Positions 34,681 to 44,190 of a stretch of 64,000 bases of DNA are shown here, piece by piece. The notes beneath the pieces are model-generated. The model did no database searches and was not told where the DNA came from. It was given only the letters and a program-made list of their open reading frames with translations. The number at the start of each line of letters is the position of its first letter. The first letter of the stretch is position 1. The DNA lies in the NCBI GenBank assembly GCA_017503065.1, contig JAFVTT010000028.1:20080-84079 (forward strand), given 5' to 3'. The stretch comes from Bacteroidaceae bacterium. GTDB taxonomy: Bacteria > Bacteroidota > Bacteroidia > Bacteroidales > Bacteroidaceae. A program made the translations under genes and the position numbers.

Positions 34681-35325
34681 TTATTCTTGTTGTAGCATTC
34701 CGTTAATATCTCCAATGTATTGCAGGAGTTCTTCGCGTCCCATTCGATTTTCGCTACTAGTAACAAAATATGGTGGCAGTTCCTCCCATTGTCTGGATAG
34801 TTCCTTGAGATAATGCTGGACATTGCCGCCAAGACGCCCCTTGCTGACTTTGTCTGCCTTAGTGAAGACTATTGCAAATGGAACACCGTTCTCGCCAAGC
34901 CACTCAATAAATTCAAGGTCTATCTTTTGGGGTTCATGGCGCACGTCAATAAGCAGGAAAAGCAATGTCATCTGCTCACGTTCAAGGATATACGAACTTA
35001 TCATACGCTCGAATTCTTCCTGTGCCTTTTTCCCACGCTTTGCATAACCATATCCTGGCAGATCAACCAGATACCACGGTCTGTCTGCAAGAGCAGAAGG
35101 CGTCTTGCCATCAATGGTCTTATTGATGATAAAATGATTGATAAGTATGGTCTTGCCTGGTGTGGCAGATGTTTTGGCTAACTTACCATTGTCAGCAAGC
35201 ATGTTTATAAGCGAACTCTTTCCAACATTGCTTCTGCCTATAAAAGCATATTCAGGCATTTTCTCCTGGGGACACTGGTCAACACGGGCACTGGAAATGA
35301 GGTACTCAGCGGTTTTTATAGTCAT
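34681..35325 (-). CDS. engB: Ribosome-biogenesis GTPase EngB (YsxC/YihA)
   Basis: This 214-aa small GTPase helps assemble the large ribosomal subunit. G1 is GRSNVGKS (30-37), a Thr-rich switch I (SATPGKT) follows, G3 is DLPGYG, and G4 is TKAD. The C-terminal [11 protein letters not shown] is the G5 region. It starts 6 bases after the DUF3078 stop and is probably translated from that transcript. Confidence 0.96.
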   Translation of the reverse strand: MTIKTAEYLISSARVDQCPQEKMPEYAFIGRSNVGKSSLINMLADNGKLAKTSATPGKTILINHFIINKTIDGKTPSALADRPWYLVDLPGYGYAKRGKKAQEEFERMISSYILEREQMTLLFLLIDVRHEPQKIDLEFIEWLGENGVPFAIVFTKADKVSKGRLGGNVQHYLKELSRQWEELPPYFVTSSENRMGREELLQYIGDINGMLQQE

Positions 35326-35331
35326 GATTTT

Positions 35332-36660
35332 TTACCAATTATAATTAAATCCTACAGAAAGCATTTCCTTTATCATGAAGAAACTGCCATCCTCGCTTTT
35401 GTATCTTGCACTACTGTCATCGAACTTAGGATATACGAACAGTCTGGCAGATAAGTACTTGTTGATTGTTAGATTGAATGTATTTTCCCATTCAATATTC
35501 GTGTAATCAAAATTGCTTATCCAGTACATTCTGGCATTCCATGATAAGTTCTTAAGTATCTGCCAACATGCATTTACCGTTATACTTGGACCGAAGTTGT
35601 GGTATGCATGGCGGCCTGCCTCAATACCATGTTTTGTGGCAAGGTCAACATTGCTGACATATCGCATATTATATGAACATGGGGCAAGATACACATTGCC
35701 ACGGAACTTGTTGTTCTTGGTTGCGAACTTGTAGTCAAGACCCACAGACACCGTAAGGTTCAATGGCGAGAGGAAGTTGGTTCGTATATTATCTGAATTA
35801 GATTCATACAAAGGCACCAACTGGGTATAGGCTTGAACTTGAGTGGTATAGTACAACGTCTTATATGCCTTGTATCCAAGTTTGGTGGTCAAACGAAGAA
35901 GGTTGTCTGTGGGTTTCATTGCATGACGAGTTTCCGCTTTACCTGTAGTTTGGAATCCAAGCCTTGCTTCTAAGCGATTTTCCCATTGTATATTCTGTTT
36001 GTTATCGTAATTGGCATTCAAGGTCAACAAACTAAGGAAGGAATAATAGTTTTCACCCCCTTGATACCAGTTGTCTGAAAAATAGTTTTGGCTGAATTGC
36101 AAAGAGCCCGAACCAGAAAACTTCCAGAAGTTTGGTTTTCTAGTTACTAACTCTACCCCTTCGTCCACATCGGGTCCTAAATCCACATTGACGACCTTAT
36201 CTGTAAGTTTGGTTTCTGTTGTTAAAGAGCCATGCACATCATCACGCAATGTTCCGGCCTTCTCCACCTGGTCATCTGTCTGGACAACAAGACCTGGATT
36301 ATTCACATACATGTTTGCAAACGCATCGTTTACCATATGCATGCGCAAAAGATTAGGGTCAGCATAAATATCCGTTTCCATCACCGAGAACTGTTGAAGA
36401 ACGGAAGAAGAATAAAAAGTAGGAGGCAACACCATACGAAGACTGTACGCATCAAGCATTTTTTCATAGGGAGATTTAGCAATCTTAGTATCATACTGAA
36501 CAGCCAGCCTTGTCAGGGTCTTTCCATATACATCCGCGATAGAGTCTACGCGATATCTCCATACAACTCTCTTCTTAAGTTCCGTACTGTCTTCTTTAAG
36601 TCCTGCGGAAACTGTCAATGATATAATCAGGGAAAATACGAATATTATATGTCTATGCAT
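35332..36660 (-). CDS. DUF3078 outer-membrane beta-barrel protein
   Basis: This 442-aa protein has a signal peptide (1-19). A ~160-residue N-terminal region with a predicted helical and acidic character is followed by a beta-rich domain beginning at KPNFWKFSGSGSLQFSQNYF. Alternating aromatic strands (NYYSFLSLLTLNANYD, NRLEARLGFQTTGKA) end in VGFNYNW; a terminal aromatic residue is typical of outer-membrane barrels. Pfam DUF3078 covers such proteins in Bacteroidetes; substrate unknown. A -7 element (TAACTTTG, complement of 36683-36690) precedes it. Confidence 0.85.
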   Translation of the reverse strand: MHRHIIFVFSLIISLTVSAGLKEDSTELKKRVVWRYRVDSIADVYGKTLTRLAVQYDTKIAKSPYEKMLDAYSLRMVLPPTFYSSSVLQQFSVMETDIYADPNLLRMHMVNDAFANMYVNNPGLVVQTDDQVEKAGTLRDDVHGSLTTETKLTDKVVNVDLGPDVDEGVELVTRKPNFWKFSGSGSLQFSQNYFSDNWYQGGENYYSFLSLLTLNANYDNKQNIQWENRLEARLGFQTTGKAETRHAMKPTDNLLRLTTKLGYKAYKTLYYTTQVQAYTQLVPLYESNSDNIRTNFLSPLNLTVSVGLDYKFATKNNKFRGNVYLAPCSYNMRYVSNVDLATKHGIEAGRHAYHNFGPSITVNACWQILKNLSWNARMYWISNFDYTNIEWENTFNLTINKYLSARLFVYPKFDDSSARYKSEDGSFFMIKEMLSVGFNYNW

Positions 36661-36682
36661 AATTGTAGATTAACTAATGGTG

Positions 36683-36690
36683 CAAAGTTA
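36683..36690 (-). promoter_or_regulatory. Likely -7 element for the DUF3078-engB unit
   Basis: On the minus strand TAACTTTG matches TAnnTTTG, 22 bases before the start. A CAAA at 36722 is too far to be a clear -33. Confidence 0.5.
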
Positions 36691-36803
36691 CAATAATATT
36701 TTCATATTATATATATATAAGCAAATTAATAGACTTTTTCTTATGTTAATTCGTAACTTTGACACCTATCTAAGTTACTTTCGCTCGGAAAAAACAAAAT
36801 TCT

Positions 36804-36835
36804 TTTGCATTTTCACTCACTTATTCGTAACTTTG
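36804..36835 (+). promoter_or_regulatory. Bacteroidetes-type promoter for yidC
   Basis: TTTG at 36804-36807, 20 bp, and TAACTTTG at 36828-36835 match the consensus. A second TAACTTTG at 36754-36761 in a similar TTCGTAACTTTG context lacks a good -33 and may be a relic or alternative promoter. Confidence 0.9.
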
Positions 36836-36868
36836 CACGCGTTTTGTGTGAAAATTAAACAATAACTT

Positions 36869-38728
36869 ATGGATAAGAACACTATTACGGGCTTTGTGCT
36901 CATTGCCTTGGTGCTGATTGGTTTCAGTTGGTACAGCCAGCCTTCCGAGGAGGAAATCGCCCAGATGAAGGAGATTGCACGCCAGGACAGCATCGTGCAG
37001 GTAAAGCAGGCACTGGAAGCCCAGAAGGCAGAGGAACAGAAGACTCTGGAACTGGCTATGAAGGCTCAGGACAGCACTTCGCTTTTCTTTGAGGCACGCA
37101 ACGTGCAGGGCGAGGAGGTGAACCTGAACAACGGTCTTGTGAACCTTACGCTGAACACCCGTGGCGGCAGCATACAGAGTGCAAGCCTCACACAGTACAA
37201 GAACCAGCAGAAGGAGGATGTAATGCTTCTGCGCAAGGGACTTAACAGCCTCAGTTACACGCTGACAGGCAAGGAGGACAACATCGACACTCGCGACTAC
37301 ACCTTCCAGGCCATCAACAAGACGGACAGCACCGTTACCATGCGTCTGGGCAACGAGGCCTCACATCTGGACATCAACTACCACCTGGTGGCAAACAGTT
37401 ATCTGGTGAAGATAAGCATGCAGGCAACAGGCATGGGCAGTGTCCTGCACCCAGGCACCCAGAGCATGAGCATCAACTGGCAGGATGTGGCCGCCCAGCA
37501 GGAAAAGGGCTTCGACTTCGAGCAGCAGTACTCTTCCCTGACCTACAAGGAGAAGAACGGCGACACCGACAAACTGTCTGAAACTGGCGAGGAGAACGAA
37601 ACCATGGAGATGCCCCTTGAATGGATTGCCTTCAAGAACCAGTTCTTCAGTTGCGTGCTCATTGCACCCGACCAGTTCGACGGAGCGGTGCTGAAGAGTT
37701 CGCCATGCCAGGAGAAGTCCGGTGACCTGAAGAAATATGCCGCACACATGAATTGCGCCTTTGACCCCAGCGGCGTGCAGAGTACAGACCTGAATCTCTA
37801 CCTGGGTCCCAACGACTTCCACCTGCTGAAGGAGCACGACGACCTCGTAGCATCTGGCAAGGACCTTGAACTGGAGAACCTCGTATACCTTGGCTGGCCT
37901 CTGTTCCGCATCATCAACCGTTGGATCATTCTGCCCCTGTTCGACTTCCTTTCCGGTTTCGGCATGAACATGGGCATCGTACTGCTCCTGCTCACCATCA
38001 TCGTGAAGATATTCGTCTACCCCACCACCAAGAAGAGTTATCTGAGCAGTGCCCGCATGCGAGTCCTCAAGCCTCAGGTGGATGCTCTGAATGCCAAGTA
38101 TCCCAAGCCCGAGGATGCCATGAAGAAGCAGGCAGAGATGATGCAGTTGTATAGAGAATACGGCGTAAGTCCCATGGGTGGATGCCTGCCCATGCTTATA
38201 CAGATGCCCATCTGGATTGCCTTGTTCAACTTCGTGCCCAACGCCATTGCCCTGCGTGGCGAGAAGTTCCTTTGGGCTGACGACCTGTCTGCCTACGACG
38301 AACTGCTCAGTTGGGATGCCGACCTGTGGCTCATTGGCGACCACCTGAGTATCTTCTGCCTGCTCTTCTGCGCCACCAACATCATCAACACATGGATCTC
38401 CATGCGTCAGCAGAAGGACCAGATGTCCAGCGAACAGGCCCAGCAGATGAAGATGATGCAGTACATGATGTACATCATGCCACTGATGTTCTTCTTCATG
38501 TTCAACAACTACTCCAGCGGCCTTTGCTACTACTACTTCCTGTCCGGTCTCACCAGCATCCTCATCATGTGGTACCTGCGCAAGACCACCGACGACAAGA
38601 AACTTCTTGCCAAGTTGGAAGAGTACCGTGCCAAGCACAAGAACGATCCCAAGAAGACCGGTGGCATGGTAGCACGTCTGGAGGCTCTGCAGAAGCAGAT
38701 GGAGGAGCAACAGAAGAACAGGAAGTAA
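36869..38728 (+). CDS. yidC: Membrane protein insertase YidC
   Basis: This 619-aa insertase has a first membrane helix (5-20, ITGFVLIALVLIGFSWY), a large periplasmic domain (about 60-345) and five C-terminal helices of the Oxa1 core. The core includes YPTTKKSYLSSARMRVLKPQ with the coiled-coil C1 loop, GCLPMLIQMPIWIALFNFVP and MPLMFFFMFNNYSSGLCYYYF (only segments quoted). The basic C-terminal tail (RLEALQKQMEEQQKNRK) fits ribosome contact. Codon use is strongly GC-biased as in highly expressed genes here. Confidence 0.97.
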   Translation: MDKNTITGFVLIALVLIGFSWYSQPSEEEIAQMKEIARQDSIVQVKQALEAQKAEEQKTLELAMKAQDSTSLFFEARNVQGEEVNLNNGLVNLTLNTRGGSIQSASLTQYKNQQKEDVMLLRKGLNSLSYTLTGKEDNIDTRDYTFQAINKTDSTVTMRLGNEASHLDINYHLVANSYLVKISMQATGMGSVLHPGTQSMSINWQDVAAQQEKGFDFEQQYSSLTYKEKNGDTDKLSETGEENETMEMPLEWIAFKNQFFSCVLIAPDQFDGAVLKSSPCQEKSGDLKKYAAHMNCAFDPSGVQSTDLNLYLGPNDFHLLKEHDDLVASGKDLELENLVYLGWPLFRIINRWIILPLFDFLSGFGMNMGIVLLLLTIIVKIFVYPTTKKSYLSSARMRVLKPQVDALNAKYPKPEDAMKKQAEMMQLYREYGVSPMGGCLPMLIQMPIWIALFNFVPNAIALRGEKFLWADDLSAYDELLSWDADLWLIGDHLSIFCLLFCATNIINTWISMRQQKDQMSSEQAQQMKMMQYMMYIMPLMFFFMFNNYSSGLCYYYFLSGLTSILIMWYLRKTTDDKKLLAKLEEYRAKHKNDPKKTGGMVARLEALQKQMEEQQKNRK

Positions 38729-38880
38729 GCCCTATATATATAATAAGGTATAGGACTGACGTCAGAAACTACCGCACACACACGTTTGGAAATTGGGAAT
38801 TAGAGTATCAAGCCCTCGGACTTCTTCCTCTGGTTCCCGATTTCTGCTTATAAAAGCACCTAACCAAGCAAACCAACAAT

Positions 38881-41064
38881 ATGATCAAACTATTAACCCT
38901 TTCCCTTATGTCGCTCTCACTTGTGGCATGCACACCATCGGCAGAGAACACCTCGGATACCGCCGGCATAGGCCGAACCACCGAGTTTGCCGATTCTTCA
39001 CACCAGTTCACCCCCGAGGTAATGTGGCAGATGGGCCGCATAGGAGGCTATCACCTTTCTCCCGAGGCCCGGAAGTCCGTCTACGGAGTAACATACTACA
39101 GCGTGGAGAAGAACCGCAGCCGTTCCGTCATCTATGCCTCCACACCCTCGGCAGATAGCGAAGCGGCATTGCTTACATCACCGTCCGCTTCCGAGTATGC
39201 CCCCTCCTTCCTTCCCGGCACCGACAAGATTGTATTCCTTGCCCCCGAGGAAAACGGTTCCGGCGCAATGCAGATATGGAGCATGAATGCCGACGGTACC
39301 GGCCGCAAACAGGTTTCCTTCGAAGCCGAAGGCGTGGACGACTATCTGTTCTCGCCCTGCGGCAACAAAGTCATCCTCATAAAGGGTGTGGCTCACGAAG
39401 CAAGCATCCAGAAGAACGACGAGGACCTTGCCATGTCCACAGGCATCGTGGCCAACGACCTGATGTACAAGCATTGGGACCATTACACCAAGTCTGCCCC
39501 CCACCCCTTCGTGGCCGATTTCGACGGCAACAAGGTAAGCGGTGCCAAGGACCTTCTGGAGGGCGAGCCATACGAAAGCCCCATGCTCCCCTTCGGCGGC
39601 GCCGAACAACTGGCATGGAGCCCCGACGGCAAGCAGCTGGCATACACCTGCCGCAAGCTCTCTGGCATTGACTACGCCATCAGCACCGATAGCGATATTT
39701 TCCTTTATGACCTGGAGAGCGGAGAGACCAAGAACCTCTGCAAGCCCGAAGGCTATGTGCGCCCTGCTTGCGACCCCACACGCTCGCTCAAGCACCAGGC
39801 AGTGAACCAGTTCCAGGAGGATGTGAATGCCGGCTACGACCAAAATCCCCAGTTCTCGCCCGATGGCAAATTCATTGCATGGAGCAGCATGGAGCGCGAC
39901 GGATACGAAAGCGACCGCACACGCCTTTGCATCTACGAGTTTGCCACAGGCAAGAAGACATACGTAACCGAGAGTTTTGAGAGCGGTGTCAACGAGTTTG
40001 CATGGGCAAGCGACAACAACACCCTGTACTTCTCTGGCGTTTGGCATGGCAAGACCAACCTCTATGCCACCAACCTTTCAGGCGAGGTAAGGCAGATTAC
40101 CGACGAGGTGGCCGACTATGTCCTACTTGGCGTTCATCCCCAGGGAGACAAACTCCTGGCCAAGCGTCACTCCATGAGCCGTGCCGACGAGGTGTTCTTC
40201 GTAAACATTGCGGACGGCAAGACCGAGCAGATTACCAGGGAGAACGAGCCCTTCTATGCCCACTTCCAGTTCGGCGAGGTTCGCGAGCGCTGGATAAAGA
40301 CCACCGACAACAAGGACATGCTGGCATGGGTAATACTGCCCCCCAACTTCGACGAGACAAAGAAATACCCCACCCTGCTCTTCTGCGAGGGCGGGCCCCA
40401 GTCGCCCGTTAGCCAGTTCTGGAGTTTCCGCTGGAACTTCCAGGTGATGGCTTCTCAGGGCTATGTGGTCATCGCCCCCAACCGCCGAGGCCTGCCCGGC
40501 TTTGGCATGGAGTGGCTTGAGCAAATCTCCGGCGACTACTCCGGCCAGTGCATGAAGGACTACCTCTCTGCCATAGACGACATTGTCAAGGAACCCTGGG
40601 TGGATGCCGACAGACTTGGTGCCGTAGGTGCAAGTTTCGGAGGATACAGCGTTTACTGGCTTGCCGGCAACCACGAGAAGCGTTTCAAGGCATTCATCGC
40701 CCACGACGGTATCTTCAACACCCAGCAGCAGTATGTGGAAACGGAGGAAATGTGGTTCCCCAACTGGGACATGGGTCAGGCTCCCTGGTACAAGGACGCT
40801 CAGGGCAAGCGTGCCAAGGTGTTCGAGACCTCTCCCCATCTCTACGTCGACCGCTGGGACACCCCCATCCTCTGCATCCACGGACAGAAGGACTTCCGCA
40901 TAGAGTACACCCAGGCAGAAAGTGCCTTCACCGCCGCACGCACACGTGGCATACCTGCCCAGCTGCTCCTCTTCCCTGATGAGAACCACTGGGTACTGAA
41001 GCCCCAGAACGGCATCCTCTGGCAGCGCACCTTCTTCCGCTGGTTAGACAAGTGGCTGAAATAA
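38881..41064 (+). CDS. S9-family prolyl oligopeptidase-like lipoprotein
   Basis: This 727-aa protein has a lipoprotein signal (MIKLLTLSLMSLSLVAC), so it is likely an envelope lipoprotein. A beta-propeller with WD40-like PD40 repeats covers about 35-440 (YAPSFLPGTDKIVFLAPEEN, AWSPDGKQLAYTCR, PQFSPDGKFIAWSS). The alpha/beta-hydrolase domain carries the triad: Ser in GASFGGYS (near 584), Asp in GQKDFRIEY (near 667), His in DENHW (near 702). Such enzymes release dipeptides from oligopeptides. An MFS transporter gene follows after 72 bases and may import the products. Confidence 0.93.
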   Translation: MIKLLTLSLMSLSLVACTPSAENTSDTAGIGRTTEFADSSHQFTPEVMWQMGRIGGYHLSPEARKSVYGVTYYSVEKNRSRSVIYASTPSADSEAALLTSPSASEYAPSFLPGTDKIVFLAPEENGSGAMQIWSMNADGTGRKQVSFEAEGVDDYLFSPCGNKVILIKGVAHEASIQKNDEDLAMSTGIVANDLMYKHWDHYTKSAPHPFVADFDGNKVSGAKDLLEGEPYESPMLPFGGAEQLAWSPDGKQLAYTCRKLSGIDYAISTDSDIFLYDLESGETKNLCKPEGYVRPACDPTRSLKHQAVNQFQEDVNAGYDQNPQFSPDGKFIAWSSMERDGYESDRTRLCIYEFATGKKTYVTESFESGVNEFAWASDNNTLYFSGVWHGKTNLYATNLSGEVRQITDEVADYVLLGVHPQGDKLLAKRHSMSRADEVFFVNIADGKTEQITRENEPFYAHFQFGEVRERWIKTTDNKDMLAWVILPPNFDETKKYPTLLFCEGGPQSPVSQFWSFRWNFQVMASQGYVVIAPNRRGLPGFGMEWLEQISGDYSGQCMKDYLSAIDDIVKEPWVDADRLGAVGASFGGYSVYWLAGNHEKRFKAFIAHDGIFNTQQQYVETEEMWFPNWDMGQAPWYKDAQGKRAKVFETSPHLYVDRWDTPILCIHGQKDFRIEYTQAESAFTAARTRGIPAQLLLFPDENHWVLKPQNGILWQRTFFRWLDKWLK

Positions 41065-41136
41065 TATCGTCTTTCTATATTATCTAGACCATCTAGAATA
41101 TCTAGAATATCTATAAAAAACTAACACAAAACATAA

Positions 41137-42528
41137 ATGACTACAGCAATCAAGCAAACTCTCCGCGATTCATGGGCAGCCCGTTGGACGGCACTCATAA
41201 TCGTCAGCTTCACCATGATGTGGGGCTACTTCCTGACCGATGCCATGTCTCCACTGATGGACATGCTCGGCATTTCCATTGAACAAGGCGGCATGGGTTG
41301 GAGTGCCAGCGACTTTGGCAACTTCAACTGGGCCTACATGTGGTTCAACGTATTCTTCTTTGCCCTCCTCTTCGGCGGCATCATCCTGGACAAGATAGGC
41401 GTACGCCTTACGGGTATAGCCTCCTGTCTGTTCATGGTGGCAGGTGCCTGCATCAAGTACTATGCCGTAGAGTTCATCGAACCCGGCGGCGAGGCCATCT
41501 TCCTCGGCCTTAACAAGCAGGTGCTGACCGCATGTGTGGGCTATGCCATCTTTGCCGTGGGTACTGAGAACTGCGGCATCACCGTAACCAAGGTAATCGC
41601 ACGCTGGTTCCGTGGCTACGAAACAGCCCTGGCAATGGGCATCCAGGTTGCCGTGGCACGTTTGGGAACGGCCCTGGCCTTGGCGGTAGGCCCCATCCTT
41701 GCCAAGAACTTCCAGGTATCCACTCCCCTGTTGCTGGCACTGGTACTTCTGGTTGTCGGACTCTTGGCATACCTCGTGTTCTGCGTAATGGACAGCCGTC
41801 TGGACAAGCAGGAAGGCGAGGCCGTAAGTTCCGAAGGCGACGACGAGACCTTCAAGTTGGGCGACCTCACCATCATCCTCAAGAGCAAGGGATTCTGGCT
41901 CATTGCCCTACTTTGCCTCTGCTTCTATTCTGCGGTATTCCCCTTCCTGAAGTATGCCACCTCGCTGATGATAAACAAGTACAATGTGGACCCCACCCTG
42001 GCTGGTTTCCTGCCCTCCATACTTCCCTTCGGCAACCTGCTCATGACACCCATCTTCGGCGGTATCTATGACAAGTATGGCAAGGGTGCCACCATCATGG
42101 TAATAGGTTCCGTGCTCCTTATCCTTGTGCATCTGCTCTTTGCCATGCCTCTGCTCAACTACTGGTGGTTTGCCGCCATCATCATGGTGTTGCTTGGCGT
42201 AGCCTTCTCGCTGGTGCCCAGCGCCATGTGGCCATCAGTGCCCAAGATTATCCCCTTGCGCCTTCTGGGTTCCGCCTATGCTTTGATTTTCTGGGTACAG
42301 AACATCGGTCTTGGCAGCGTGCCCCTGCTCATCGGCAATGTGCTGAGCGAGTACTGCATCGTTGGTACCGTGGTTCGCGACGGCAACGAGGTTATCCTGT
42401 ACGACTACACCCTGCCCATGCTCATCTTTGCCATGTTCGGTGTCATTGCCCTGGGTCTTGCCCTGTGGCTCAAGTACGAAGACGGCAAGAAGGGCTACGG
42501 CCTGGAGAAAGCCAACATTGAAAAGTAA
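41137..42528 (+). CDS. Major facilitator superfamily transporter
   Basis: This 463-aa protein has about 12 membrane helices. Helix 2-3 loop carries GGIILDKIGVRLTG and the centre has a charged loop (DKQEGEAVSSEGDDETFK). The family-typical GGIYDKYGKGATIM is in the second half. The substrate is unknown; peptides or organic anions are reasonable because of the S9 peptidase gene upstream. The end of this gene (ALWLKYEDGKKGYGLEKAN) reappears in a diverged copy at 43785-43853. Confidence 0.9.
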   Translation: MTTAIKQTLRDSWAARWTALIIVSFTMMWGYFLTDAMSPLMDMLGISIEQGGMGWSASDFGNFNWAYMWFNVFFFALLFGGIILDKIGVRLTGIASCLFMVAGACIKYYAVEFIEPGGEAIFLGLNKQVLTACVGYAIFAVGTENCGITVTKVIARWFRGYETALAMGIQVAVARLGTALALAVGPILAKNFQVSTPLLLALVLLVVGLLAYLVFCVMDSRLDKQEGEAVSSEGDDETFKLGDLTIILKSKGFWLIALLCLCFYSAVFPFLKYATSLMINKYNVDPTLAGFLPSILPFGNLLMTPIFGGIYDKYGKGATIMVIGSVLLILVHLLFAMPLLNYWWFAAIIMVLLGVAFSLVPSAMWPSVPKIIPLRLLGSAYALIFWVQNIGLGSVPLLIGNVLSEYCIVGTVVRDGNEVILYDYTLPMLIFAMFGVIALGLALWLKYEDGKKGYGLEKANIEK

Positions 42529-42547
42529 AACCTATATTATATAAATC

Positions 42548-42943
42548 ATGAATAAGTTATATTTCATAATCGCTTTAATGACCTCCCTTGTGTTGGCATC
42601 ATGTGAAGAAAAAGCAGATGGAGATTGGCCTCCAATCAAAGTAAACAAGGAAAAATTGTATTTCCCTAAAGAAGGTGGAGAAGAAACTATTTCCAGTCTA
42701 AACTACAAGAGCTGGTGGATTAGCGATCGCTATAACCCAGAGTTCACGACTTTCAAAGGTGAAGATGGCCACACATACGAAAAACTTGATGGAGGATGGT
42801 ATACGGTAACTATGCGTCGAAAGCCATATAGTAATAGCGCTGTTATTCAAGTGCAGAAGAACGACACGGAAACTCCGCGCCAGGCAATATTTGATATGAC
42901 TGTAGGTGATTCGTTCAAGTCAATTTGGATTAACCAGGAATAA
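42548..42943 (+). CDS. Small lipoprotein with BACON-like domain
   Basis: This 131-aa protein has a lipoprotein signal (MNKLYFIIALMTSLVLASC). The mature part is beta-rich with Trp/Tyr-rich strands (YKSWWISDRY, GWYTVTMRRKPY) and resembles the Bacteroidetes BACON domain, often a carbohydrate- or mucin-associated module, although the match is weak. It lies 19 bases after the transporter and is followed by a strong terminator. Its AT-rich composition contrasts with the preceding three genes. Confidence 0.7.
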   Translation: MNKLYFIIALMTSLVLASCEEKADGDWPPIKVNKEKLYFPKEGGEETISSLNYKSWWISDRYNPEFTTFKGEDGHTYEKLDGGWYTVTMRRKPYSNSAVIQVQKNDTETPRQAIFDMTVGDSFKSIWINQE

Positions 42944-42960
42944 AAGCATCCTTTCATAGG

Positions 42961-43003
42961 AAAGGACCGGACTTTGAATGCAAGTCTGGTCCTTTTCTTT
43001 TTT
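42961..43003 (+). terminator. Rho-independent terminator
   Basis: AAAGGACCGGACTT (42961-42974) pairs with AAGTCTGGTCCTTT (42982-42995), 7-nt loop, followed by a T-rich stretch. It ends the S9 peptidase/MFS/lipoprotein transcript. Confidence 0.9.
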
Positions 43004-43071
43004 ATACAAGGAAAGAGGATATATACACTCAAAAATGCCCTCACGAGGGCGAGGGGGTGACAATACTATTG

Positions 43072-43794
43072 TCAAGGGTGCGACAATACTAAGGACGGAC
43101 CGGTGCTCTCGGGGAGGCAGTCTTCCAGCACTTGGGCAAGTCCGTCGTCGGCATTGGAGGGGGCAACGACATCCGCTACCTGACGCACATCGGGATGTGC
43201 ATTGGACATTGCTATGCCGAGGGCGGCCAGACGAATCATCCCCATGTCGTTATGTCCGTCACCTGCCGCAATGAGGTTTCCGTGCGACAATCCAAGATGT
43301 TCCAACAAGCGTACAAGTGCATCGGCCTTGTCCGTAGCACGAGGCACCACCTCCAGAAAATAGGCCTCGCTCAGGTAAGCGTCTGCCATGCCGTAAAGAC
43401 GGGCGGTTACCTCCCGTTGCAATGCCGGCATCTCGCATGGATCGCTGGTGATGATGCATTTGGGCAAAGTTGCCTTGGGAAGGTCGGTGAGAATATCTGC
43501 AACCTCTCTTACCGGCATGCCATTGCGCTGGTGCGAAATATGCACGTAGGGGTCTGTTGCATCTTCTGTGCATATCTCATCATCCACGTATGTCAACACC
43601 GTATGTCCCGGACGACGCGAGCACTCTGCAATTACAGGCAACGCCTCCGATGGCAAGGTGGCTGTATAAAGCACCTGACCCGTTGCATAGTCCATCAGCA
43701 CACTACCGTTGAAACCTATGATATAGCCTCCGAACTCGTCCATCCCCAGAAGTTCCGCCACAGGACGTATGCCCAAGGGAGGGCGCCCTGTGGC
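43072..43794 (-). pseudogene. N-terminally truncated HAD (Cof-type) phosphatase
   Basis: The minus-strand frame reads ATGRPPLGIRPVAELLG from 43794 and continues for about 240 residues. Internal signatures of the Cof subfamily are intact: GYIIGFNGS, PKCIITSDP and the C-terminal AAGDGHNDMGMIRLAALGIAM. It is missing the first ~40 residues, including motif I (DxDGT), which holds the catalytic nucleophile. The codon immediately upstream of ATGRP is TGA (complement of 43795-43797), so the frame is closed at the junction with an MFS-like sequence on the other strand. It is unlikely to be active. The rest has no internal stop, so the loss is recent or the junction is an assembly error. Confidence 0.85.
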
Positions 43795-43853
43795 TCAAGT
43801 ATGAAGACGGCAAGAAGGGTTACGGCCTGGAGAAAGCGAACATAGCAAAGTAA
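43785..43853 (+). pseudogene. C-terminal fragment of a second MFS transporter
   Basis: It encodes ALWLKYEDGKKGYGLEKAN and then IAK and a stop, aligned with the last 22 codons of the transporter at 41137-42528. 64 of 69 bases agree; five substitutions make it a diverged paralogue rather than a fresh copy. The first ten bases (GCCCTGTGGC) are shared with the truncated HAD gene read on the other strand, which marks the breakpoint. Confidence 0.9.
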
Positions 43854-44147
43854 AATATATTTTGACACTATAGCAAAAAAATAAACAAACTCTTTAATAA
43901 AAAATACCTATTAGCGGAATTAATTTCGTGCGTACTTAATTCTGCCAATAGGGTTTTCCATTGATGTAATTTATATAATTTAAATATTGTAAAGAGGTCG
44001 TAGTACTTACTTTGCTGATGATTCAGGCAAATGTAGGTTTCCTATCTTTTGGGGTTAAGTCTTTAAGGGCACTCTAATTTGATATTAGTAGTTTCAAACA
44101 GATCAAGTTTTATTTCTTCAGCAATGCTCATGCTGAAACGTACAAAT
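43854..44147. other. AT-rich intergenic region with a long hairpin
   Basis: CCTATTAGCGGAATTAA (43907-43923) pairs with the inverted TTAATTCTGCCAATAGG (43936-43952) with two mismatches, leaving a 12-nt loop. It could act as a bidirectional terminator after the MFS fragment. I see no gene in the rest. Confidence 0.65.
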
Positions 44148-44186
44148 AGTAAAAGGACTGGATTTTAATTGAATTCCAGTCCTTTC
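44148..44186 (-). terminator. Terminator downstream of tRNA-Lys
   Basis: AAAGGACTGGA (44152-44162) pairs with TCCAGTCCTTT (44175-44185) around a 12-nt loop; the minus strand then reads T residues. It lies 5 bases beyond the tRNA 3' end. Confidence 0.82.
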
Positions 44187-44190
44187 CATG

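Noticed and set aside
37361..38710. Long minus-strand open frame opposite yidC
   Set aside because: It is Leu/Val/His-rich, typical of antisense to a GC-biased gene; yidC is certain on the plus strand.
39178..40047. Minus-strand open frame opposite the S9 peptidase
   Set aside because: Same reason; the plus strand holds the PD40 propeller repeats.
41077..41115. Short ATCTAGAAT repeats before the MFS transporter gene
   Set aside because: Only three imperfect copies in 40 bases; too short to separate from chance in AT-rich spacer DNA.
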